Positions 1 through 10,700 of a stretch of 64,000 nt of DNA are shown in pieces (the first letter of the stretch is position 1; the number at the start of each line of letters is the position of its first letter). The notes beneath the pieces were generated by a model, which saw nothing but the letters and a program-made list of their open reading frames with translations, did no database searches and had not been told where the DNA came from. Made by a program: the position numbers and the translations under genes. Where the stretch lies: contig JANTQA010000048.1 of assembly GCA_027625915.1 (NCBI GenBank), positions 4,774,001 to 4,838,000 on the forward strand, given 5' to 3'. Origin of the DNA: Anaeramoeba flamelloides (taxonomy: Eukaryota > Metamonada > Anaeramoebidae).

Positions 1-2848
1 AAAATTGTAAAACATTTAAATTTCAAAAAAAAAAAAACAGTGGGGAAAAGAAAAAATCAAAAAGGTTAAAAAAATGTGAAAAAATGAAATTTTTAAAATT
101 ATATTTATCTCTAATAATCCAAACCCCGAAAAACTTGCAAATAAGATATTACAGTTGTACGCTTTATACTGAAAAATGTTTAAGTTATATTTATTTTTGA
201 TATTTTTAATTTAATAAAATCTAAATAATAGTTTTAAAAGGTTTTAGAGTCTTATAAAACTAAAATGTAAAAAAATAATTACTTTTGATAAATAACCTGA
301 ATAGTTCATCTTTCAAATAAAGTGTGTAAAAAAAATATATATAATTTGACTTTATTATTTTGAATTCTGGAAAATATAAAATAAATCTAACAGAAGTGTC
401 CATCGAGTTCAAGATTTTCCAGAATTTGGAAGAATAGAGAAAAATAAAAGATTTTATTCAATTATTATAAATTCTCTAAAACCTAAATCCAAATAAAAAA
501 ATATTTTTTTTATGTTTAAATTTAAATAATTCTTTAGTAACCAATATAATTATTTCCCTATATGAAAGACATTTAACAAATTTAATATACTTATTAAATC
601 TTATTAAAATAGAATAATCTCTTAAATGTGAGAAATTTTTTTTTTCAATTTTTTTACTTTTAAAATTTGAAAACAAAAATAGAAACTGAAAATAGGATTT
701 TCGACTTTATTTGTAAAATAACTTTATATATATAAGTATATTTATCATAAGATATCTTACTAATTAATAGGTTTTTTTATCAGTAAAGTACTTTTAATGT
801 GAAAAAAAATAAACATTGGTTTTTTTTTATAACTATCTTTTTTTTAAATGATCGTTCTGAGATTTTAAATTAATTAAAAAAAAATAGAAGAATAGTAAAA
901 TTAAACTTAAAACCATATCAGATTTTTTTTCATACTTACAAAATTATAAATATATAAAAATACCCATTTTTTGATTTTCCAGTGTTTCATATTACACCAC
1001 ATTTTCATTTCACAATATTATTTATTTTTTTTTTTTTTACTCTAAAAATTCTTTTTATTCAAATAGCAAAAAAAATATTTATGAAAAAATAAAAAATCTT
1101 TTTCCAAAAAGATTAAATAGACAAAATCAAGAATTATATTAATAAATTTATTGAAATTTCACCCATAATCATTTATTAAACAAATAATTACATACCGTCA
1201 ACTAATTTTAGATGTTTGTTTTGATTTAATAAACTTATTTTTAATTTTATATCTATTATTAAATCAGATTTCCTGATTTAAAAATTAAGTTGATTATGTA
1301 AATGGGGAAAAGAAAGTAGAAAAAAAAATGATAAAAATTTATGTTAAATTAAAAATTATTTTCAAATTGAATGAACATATAGTTTTGATATTATTTGAAT
1401 TTTTTTAAATGATTTTCAACACTATGGGATTTAGTTTCGAATGAGATTTTTTTTAAGATAACAAAAGATAAAAAAAAAAAAAAAGGGGGGGGGGGGGATG
1501 GTAAAGAGTTTCGTATCAAAACAATAAACTTGTTTTCATTTTATTGTTCATTTACTAACTAACAAAAGTAATTAAAAAAAAAAAATATAGATTTATATTT
1601 TAAATTTCGAAAAATTAGCCCCTATAGTTATTCATATGTAATTAAAGTATACTCTACATAGGATAAATGGTACTGGATGTCATCAGAGACATCAAATACA
1701 AATTATTCTGAAAAATTTTTTATAAATAATATTGAATGATAAATTATTATATTTTCTATTCATTACATTCACTATTAACAATCATAATTTTTAAAATTTT
1801 TTTATATCTAATTTTCCAAAATAAAAAAAACCAAAAAATCCAAAATAACAGTATTTTAGGATTAAAAATTAGTATTTAGAAACCGAGATAAGTAACTATT
1901 TTTTCGATATTTTTTTAATTTCTGAGATTTACTTTAATATTTAAATTATCGGCCAAAATTTTATTATTTTTGTTTCCTTTCTAAGAAACTAATTGTTTTA
2001 AAAAATATATTTACTCTATAAAAATAATTAGTTCAATATAACCACTTGGTCTATTATTTATTTAAAAATTGACTTTTTTTTTTTTTTTTTTTATTGTTTA
2101 ACGGAGGAGTTTTTAGTTCCTCTTGTTTGCCCGAATTCCTAAATTTATTTAAAAAAAATAGACTTTTTTTATCAACAAATCCACTTTTCGTAACAAATCT
2201 GAGAAAGTTCTTTTTAAACTCGTAAATATGGTTATTGACTATTTTGCCTATAAATTTGACTTTTAAATTCTGATTTTAGCAAAATTGTTCAGTTTTTTCC
2301 GAATATAAGGATAATTTTGAATTGATTAGATCAACTTTACTACTACTTTACTAATCAAATTATTAGAGACATTTGACTCTTATAACACTCAAAAGATTAC
2401 CCTCAAGAATAATCTACTTTAGTTTTCGAATTATTTGTAGTAGTCTCTTATCCCTTAAGCCAATAAAAGTCATTTTTTTAAATCCAATTCTAAGATTTTA
2501 TACAAAAATGATTATTGAAGATATAATTTGAAAACAATTGATTGAATACATTTTAGTACATAAGCAAAAACTTTATAAATCTTTCTGTTTCCCATGCTTG
2601 AAAAACTTAAATTAATAGAAAGGAAACGAACCAATTGTCTCATATCTTCCATTATTCTAATGAGTGATTTCATCTGAAAAAAATCATAAAAACTTGTAAA
2701 TAAATAATAATTAAGATTTCCAAAAAATTGAAACGAAGTAATAATTTTAAAAAATTGTCAATAGAATAAATTGTCAAACAAAAAGTTCAAATTTGAATGA
2801 GTCTTCAAAAAACTTCTTTTCTTGTTTTTTTTTAATTTTTACTTTGAA
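1..2848. other. AT-rich non-coding stretch
   Basis: I see no supportable gene. The stretch is made of A/T runs with stops in all frames. Notable items are a run of 13 G at about 1486-1498, very unusual in this base composition, and a weak member of the decamer/palindrome repeat family at about 391-475 (a GTGTCC-like box, then TTTTCCAGAATTTGGAAGAA). Confidence 0.6.
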
Positions 2849-3293
2849 CACGACAAGAATAGCACAATCCTTACAAATACTTTCAAGACTTTTTCGAACT
2901 TTCAGGCTGACAGTCTGCAAGATTTCAGTCTCTGATATTCTTTCATATTTTTTCAAATTTCAAATACTTGATACAAACTTTTGTAAGCCAAAAAAAGGGA
3001 TAAAAATAATAATTAACAAAAGATAGCATTTTGAATTTAATTGAAATTTTTGAAAGTTATCTAAAAGAAAAATATTTGTAAACTTTCAATAACATAAAAC
3101 TCTTTTTATGAAAACCAAAAATTGGAAAGTTGTTTAAATTACATGTTTTTAAAAGTAGAACTTGTAAAAACTTTTTAAATTGAAAGTTGTTGCATTGTGA
3201 TCTAATTCCTTTCAAAATTTGGAACAATTTTAAAAAAACAAAGTGTTCCTAAGGAAAAAAAGTGACTACAATTTTTGTGCTATTCTTGTCGTG
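2849..3293 (+). mobile_element. Promoter-linked TIR element, copy A (445 bp)
   Basis: The element is bounded by 19-bp inverted repeats: CACGACAAGAATAGCACAA at the left and its exact reverse complement at 3275-3293. It has no coding capacity and closely matches, in the opposite orientation, copy B at 23487-23932. It is flanked by AA on both sides, a possible 2-bp target duplication, although that is weak in such AT-rich DNA. Its right end lies 48 bp upstream of the eL18 start codon. It is either a non-autonomous DNA transposon or a dispersed promoter module. Confidence 0.8.
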
Positions 3294-3341
3294 AAAAAAT
3301 TTAAGATTAATCATTTTTTTATTTTTAGATTGTTTTAACAC

Positions 3342-4138
3342 ATGGGTATTGATATCAAAAACAAACACAAAAGAAAGGTTGTAAGAAAAAATACCAAAGG
3401 AACTGACAACTATCTTGCTTTGTTGATTAAACTTTATCGATTCTTGGCAAGAAGAACAAACTCCAAATTCAACAAAAGAATTTTAAAAAGACTTTGCCTT
3501 TCAAAAACAAACAGACCACCTGTATCAGTTTCTCGAATTGCTCGAAAAATGAAGATGGTCAAAGGTGAAGGTATGATTGTTGTTGTTGTTGGAACAGTCA
3601 CAAACGATGAAAGATTCTTCACAGTCCCAAAAATGTCAATCTGTGCACTTAAATTCACAAAAACTGCTCGTGCAAGAATTACCAAAGCTGGAGGTAAATT
3701 TTGAATTAAATTAAAAAAGAATTTTTTTTTCTTTTTTTTCTTTTTTTCTTTTGCTTTTTTTTTTTTTTTTTCATTTTTTTGTTGTTTCGAATTTTCTTTT
3801 TTATTTCATTCCTTCTAAAAATTAAACACTGTAAAATTTCTTTCTTTTCAACACCCAAACCAAAAAAACAAAAAAAATAAATAAAAACAAAAAAATAAAA
3901 TAACAAAAACAAACCAAACAACAAAGGTGAATGTTTAACCTTTGATCAATTAGCACTCCTTAGACCAAAAGGATCAAACACTGTTCTCTTAAGAGGAAGA
4001 GTTAAATCAAGAGAAGCTGTAAAACACTTTGGTGCAACCGGTATCCCAGGAAGCCATGCTAAACCACATGTCAGAAGCAAAGGAAGAAAATTTGAAAAAG
4101 CAAGAGGAAGAAGAAAATCTAAAGCTTTCAAAGTCTAA
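3342..4138 (+). CDS. RPL18: 60S ribosomal protein eL18 (L18), two exons
   Basis: This is a structural protein of the cytosolic large ribosomal subunit. Exon 1 is 3342-3693 and exon 2 is 3927-4138. The 233-nt intron starts GTAAAT and ends AAAG, and splits a Gly codon after one base. The joined product is 187 residues, close to the usual eL18 length. It starts [16 protein letters not shown] and contains the family blocks [25 protein letters not shown] and [20 protein letters not shown], with the basic C-terminus ending KSKAFKV. The intron is a T-rich half followed by an A-rich half. A TTTTTAG 14 bp before the ATG could be the acceptor of a 5'UTR intron. The gene follows a TIR element by only 48 bp, so that element probably lies in its promoter or leader. 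Confidence 0.97.
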
Positions 4139-7100
4139 GCAAACAAAAACAAAACGAATTTTAACTTTTATTTTCTTTTTGTCTTTACAAAAAATCCATA
4201 TTATTTTAGTACTTGATGTGATTAGTTATCAAATCCTTTTAAAGTCACATAACAATGAACAAATATTTGTTAAAACAAACTTTAAAGAATCTCACTTATA
4301 GAAAAAAAAAAACAAAATTGATCCAATTTATTACATCAACCAATACATAAAAAAAAAAAAAATATTTGCTTTTCGAAGCATAAAAGAATTTTTGTGTTTC
4401 TTTGTTTGTTTGTTTATTGAAAAATTTTTCTTTTTACATTTTTATGAAAATTATTTTCAATGTTGAAATTGGTTTTACTTTTTATTATTTTCTAAAAAAA
4501 TATACAGACTTATGGTTTTTTAATGCACACCCTAATTAACCAAATAATTACACAAAAAAATAATTGTTTTTAAGCAACAATTTATGAATTAAAGGCACAT
4601 AATTTTTTTTTTGATTATCGTTTGAGTTGGAAAAAAAAAAAAAAGATTGTGCTTTATTATTACCTATCTTTTTTTGTAAGTTATTGTTTTTTTTTTTGTG
4701 ACTTATGTGTGATCATATAATGTGAGATAAAAAGATCTAAGACTGTAACAATCAACAACCATCACAAAAACTCAGGATCTTTTAAAAAAAAAAAAAAAGT
4801 AATAATTATGGGAAATTTCTAAGAAACCAGAGTCTCAATATACTCAGTTTAAATTGTAAATTTGGAATCTTATTGTAAAACAATTTTTTTTACTAAAAAA
4901 ATCAAAATTCAAAAAATTTAAATTTTAGGGAATAGTATTCAACCCATTTTGTGTGAAAGGGATTGGTATCTTAGATGACTATAACAGTTATGTTTATTTC
5001 TAAATGGTATTAAATAAATGAGAGAAAAAAAACTGGTAAAGAAAATTTCTAATTGTGTATCATAACCCATAATTTTGTAATCTTAAATAAAATCCAAAAA
5101 TAACTGAGTAATATCTCATCGTATAATACATACCCATACCCTACACAAAGTGGCCCAAGCCAAACTTGATTTTTACTCCCCATTACATAAAAGAAACTGG
5201 TTTAACAAAAATATGCAAACATACACAATGCCAAACCTAACATAATCCATACCAATACCCTAACATACATATACAATTACCCTAATAAGTACCAATAATT
5301 ACTCAAAGATACTCAAAAGGTACCAAAAACTCTTTAGAGTGATATCAAGTTGAAAATTTAAAAAAATATTTTGTCTTAAAGTAAAATTGTTATTTTATCT
5401 TTAAACCGAGTATAATAGTACCCTGAGTTTCTTCTAAGTTGCCCATAATGTGTTTTTTCAGAATTAAAAAAATTTTCTGTATTTTCAATTTTCGGGTATT
5501 TGAGGGAATATTTCAAACACCCCAAATATCCAAATGTATAAACACTTTAATTGTTAGATCATACTAATATTTCAAAAAATAATCCCAATTGTATTTTAAT
5601 TATAAAACAGAACAACCACCCGCTTTTTTTTTTATTTTTCCTTTGCCTTTATTATCCTTCTAATGTTGAATTTTCAAGATAATGAATAATAATTTGTTAC
5701 CTTCCCTCGTTGATTTTAATATATTTTTTTGTGGTATATTAAACAAACTATGATTCATAGCAAAAATGAAGAAAATTCTTGAAAAATGAAAAAATAAAAT
5801 TATTTCAAATTTTATCCCATTTACATTTAAAATGACAGTATCTTGAGGAATTAATTTGTGTCAATTAAAAATAAAATATTTGTTGTTTTGTATTTTTAGT
5901 AAAACAATTAATTGAATTAATTAATAGTAAGTTTTAGCAAAAGTATTCAAGATAGTTCTCTGGAAACTTGAATTTGATTCTCATATATATTTGCTTTATG
6001 TCATTCTAAAAACAAAAATAATATTTTGTGTGATTGATATTTGTATAATAAATAGAAAAAATGATCATAAAATTTTGATCTTTTTTTTTTTTTTTTGGCA
6101 GATTAACTTTTCGAAGATTAGATTGCCGTTTGTAAACTCTAATTATTTCTTTTATTTTTAATTTATTCAGTATATTGATTATACTAAATATCCCAACTAA
6201 AATGCTATTTCAGAATTTGAAAAAAGTTAATTAATTGAAATTATAATAAACTACAATTCAATTATAGCTATAACATTTACTAAATTGTGATTAGATGTGT
6301 TTAGAATTTGAAATACACCCAACTTAAAACCAACCACTCTTAAAAATCTATTTTTTTTATTAAGATTGAACAATTCAAATAAAATATTTTAAAAAATAGA
6401 AACCAATATTTAGGCTAGCGGGGGTTTTTAAAAATAAAAACGAAATCTTGTAAAGATCATGAATAATTTTTTTAATTTTGAGTTGTGTTTTGGCTTAAGA
6501 AATGAAAGTGTTGAGAACACCATAACAATTTATTAATTATAGTCTATTTTTTTGAAATTCAAAATGTACATACTTACAATATAAAACGAAAAAAAGTCAC
6601 CTATTATTTTTATTAAAAATTAAGTTAATCCTTGAAAAAGAATCATCTCTTTTTTGTTTTATATTTCTAATTCTTAGTATAAATAAAAAAACATTATTTT
6701 CTTGATTATTTTCCATTATTAATAATTCAATTCAAATTGTAGCAATAAATTAATAAAGGTATAAGTGATTAAATAAATCTAAAATGATAGAATTTTTAAG
6801 AAAATTTTCTCAATGAAATTTAAATTTATTTCGTAATTATGAAAAAATCTTTTTTTTTTTGTAAAAAAAATTATTTTTTCAATTTCAAAAATTAAAAAAA
6901 AAAACAAATTTTGTAATTGAGAAATTATTCTGACAAATTTGTCCTTATTCACAAGAAATTTTATAATAATTTAAATTATTTTAATAAGAAGATCAAATAA
7001 TTTTGAATTTTGAGGAAAAAATTACCTAATTTCGTAAATATCTTCAGGAAATTGTTATTTTTGATAAATTGAATTTCATATTAAAACAAAAAAATAATTA

Positions 7101-7790
7101 ATTCTTAAAAAGTTTAAATTGTTAGGAAATTTTAATTGTTATAACTATGGTTATTAAAATAATACTAATATTTTTTAATAGGTTAACTAAATCATTTTTT
7201 TTGGTCATCCAAAAGAATTATCTCAAAAAAGACAAAAAAATCTTTATATTAATCTTACAGGTAATAAAGAATTTTTCTTTTGTATTTTGATTATCAAAAT
7301 AGTCAATAAATATGGTAAAGTTTTATAAATTGTGAGTAATAAAATGAATTTATTTTTCTTTTCTTTTTCAGAAAAAATAGAAAAAAAATTTTTTATATCT
7401 CAGAAAAAAAATATTCTTTTATGGCTTTCTTTAGTATATCAGAATTTTAAGATATTCACATACAAAAATGTAAGAACAGAATACAACTAATAATATATTT
7501 TTTATTTTTTTTTTCCTTGTTGTGGAGATAACTGAGAAATTAAAAAAGATCGATTCTTTTCAAGATGTAAAAAAGAATTTCAAGAAATAATTTGTATTGT
7601 TGAAGAAAATGAACAATCCAAAAATAATAGGGTTTATACTTGTGTGGTTGGTTTTCCTTTTATTTTGAAGAAGAATTGTTTTAATTAAAGAAAATATTCA
7701 AGGTTAATTTTATTTAAAAAAAGATAAATAAATGTTTAACGTATATTTTTAGAAAACAAAAATATCAAATTATTTTTTTTCATTTAGAAC
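4139..7790. other. Intergenic stretch, no gene seen
   Basis: A/T-rich with stops in all frames. The segment at about 5130-5340 is unusually rich in A and C on this strand and holds loosely repeated ACCC/CCCTAA/ATACC words. I see no element ends. The 3' part, about 7180-7790, contains several AG acceptor-like sites before the next start codon and could hold 5'UTR introns of the downstream gene. Confidence 0.5.
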
Positions 7791-10700
7791 ATGAGCAAAA
7801 ATAAATCAAGAAAAAAACAAGATCAAAAGAAAAAGAAAGAAGAGTCCAGTGAAAGTGAAGAATCTGAAGAAATTTCAGAATCTGAAAAATCAGAAGAAGA
7901 AAAAGAAGAATCCTCAGAAGAAGAAGAATCCTCAGAAGAGTCATCTGAATCATCAGAGTCTGAGGAATCCTCAGAAGAAGAAGAGGAATCCGAAGAAAAT
8001 TCAGAATCTCAAGAATCTGAAGGATCGTCCGAGGAATCAGAAGGTTACAAAAATTATTGTTGTGGGAAAAAGAAACCAAAAGAAAAATGGGTTGGCTGTG
8101 AAAATACCAAATGTAAAAAGAAATGGTTTCATCTTGGTTGTGTTGGGTTAAAAAAGGTTCCTAAATCGAAATGGTATTGTGACGATTGTGATCCAAAAAA
8201 GAAAAAGAAAAAAACAAAAAAAACTCAAAAATCAAAAACAAAAAAAAAAATAGAAAGTGAAAACTCAAAAGACTCAAATTCAGACTCGTCAAATTCAGAG
8301 CCAAATTCATCAGAATCAAATCAAGAGAAGGAAGAATCATACAAACCCAAAGATGAGTCAAATGAAAATTCAAATAAGGGGGAATCAGAAGATCAAACAA
8401 GGAAAGAAGATAATGAAGAAGATAAAGAAGATCAAGAAAAAAAAGAATCAAAAAAACAAAAAGAATCTGATAAGAATTCAGATAAGGAAGATCCAGAAGA
8501 AAAAGAAGAATTGGGTGAAAATTCAAAAAAATCCAAAGATTCAAATTCTGAACCAAATCAAGAGATTAAAGAATCGTCCAATTCTGAATCAGAAAAGTTA
8601 GAAAAAGAAAAAGATGAAACTGAAGAGAATTCAGGATCATCTAAAGATCAAGAAAAAGATAATGATGAGGAATCTGAAATTAAAGAAGAAGACAAACCAA
8701 AAGACAGCGAAGAACCAAAAGAAAAAAAAGCAAACCAAGAGAACGAAGAATCACCAAATTCCGAAGAAGAGTTCAGTGAAAATTCAAATAAGGAAGAATC
8801 AAAAGTCTCTGGTGAAAATTCAAAAGAGTCAGAAGATTCAAATTCTGAATACAGAGAACCAGAAATATCAAAAGAATCAACTGAAGAAATTTCAGAATTT
8901 GACGAATTCGAAGAAACACCTGAATCTGAAGAATCTGAAAAAAAAGAAGAATCCTCAGAAGATGAAAAAGAATCTGAAGAATCAGAAGAAGAATCATCAG
9001 AGTCAGAGGAATCCTCAGAAATATCAAAAGAATCAGAAGAAAATTCAGAATCCGAAGAAGAATCATCTGAAGGATCGTCCGATGAATCAGAAGGTTACAA
9101 AAATTATTGTTGTGGGAAAAAGAAACCAAAAGAAAAATGGGTTGGCTGTGAAAATACCAAATGTAAAAAGAAATGGTTTCATCTTGGCTGTGTTGGGTTA
9201 AAAAAAGTTCCTAAATCGAAATGGTATTGTGACGATTGTGATCCAAAAAAGAAAAAGAAAAAAACAAAAAAAACTCAAAAATCCAAAACAAAAAAAAAAA
9301 TAGAAAGTGAAAACTCAAAAGACTCAAATTCAGACTCGTCAAATTCATCAGAATCAAGTCAAGAGAAGGAAGAATCATACAAACCCGAAGATGAGTCAAA
9401 TGAAAATTCAGATAAGGAAGATAAAGAAGAATCAGAGAAAACAAAAACAAAAAAGGAAATTATAGAAAGCAATGAAGATCAATCTGATGATTTTGGAGAA
9501 GAAATTAATAACAAAAAAAAAACCTACACCATAAGAACTAAAGATAAATCTTATAAATTAACGATTGGAAGAAAGCTTTCACCAAATGAAAAAACAGAGA
9601 AGCAATCAAAGAAAAACGATCAAAAAAATTCAAATTTAAATGATTCCAATGATTCTTCTGAGGGTAACTCAAGCGAGAGTCAGAAGAAAGATGAAAAATT
9701 CCAAGACACAACCAATTCAAAACAGGACAATAAAGACGAAGAAAAAATCGATGAATATAAGAAAAAACAACCAAAAAATGGAAATGAAAATGAAAATGAA
9801 AAGGGGGATGGAGATGAAGATGATAATAAAAATGAAAATGGTGATGAAACTAAAAAGGAAAAGGATAATTGCAAGGACAAGCATGATATTAAAAAAGTTA
9901 AGATCAACAAAAAGAAAAACAATTTGAAATTAAAGAACAAAAACAATTCTCTTCACAAAACAAAAATAGACTACGAAAGTGATGAAGATTATTCTGAAAT
10001 CTTTGAAGAAACAAACTCAGATTCTTTAGATTCCAATATTGCTTCCAGTTCTGATTCAAACTCTAATTCGGGTAGTGGTTCAGGTACAAACTCTGGGGAA
10101 GATTCTGGTGGGAACTCTGATAACAGTGAAGGATCTGAATCTGAAAACCTATCAAAATCTGGGAATCTCTCACAGGACAAAACCTATAAAGCTGACGAGT
10201 TAATTTCAAATGATTTAAAATCCTATTCTTTAGAAAACTCAAAAACACTGAATACTTTACAGTCTGTAAAAGGAAGTTCTAAAGTTTCACCAAAAACTGA
10301 AGAATTTTTAACCATCCCACGTTTTACGTCTTCCCCAGAATTCTTTTCCCTTTCTTCTTCAACAAACACTTCTCCAAATTCTGTTTTCACTTCTCCAAAT
10401 TCCGAATCGAATACCTCCAATATTTATTTCAAAAACGATAAAAGAGAAAAGAAAATATCTGATTATAATCATTTTAATTATACCAAATCAATATCAAATA
10501 AAAACCAAGACACAATTAATTTAATTAGATCAGAACTAAGATATAGATTTTCAAACAAATATCTTCCAAAGAAATTATATGGAATTAAATCATCTTATTC
10601 GTAAGATTTATTTTTATTTTTTTTTCCATAAAAATTATTATTCTTTTGATTCCAAAATATTAAAAAAAAAAAAAAAAAATTAATTTTAAAAAACAATAAT

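Noticed and set aside
2774-3026. Genes inside TIR element copy A
   Set aside because: The open frames do not persist in copies B and C, and copy similarity is spread evenly over non-coding parts.
7849-10420. Long open frames on other frames and on the opposite strand of the PHD-ORC4 exon and of the acidic gene at 37.9-40.1 kb
   Set aside because: They are shadows of GAA/TCA-rich codon repeats and their composition mirrors the real frame.
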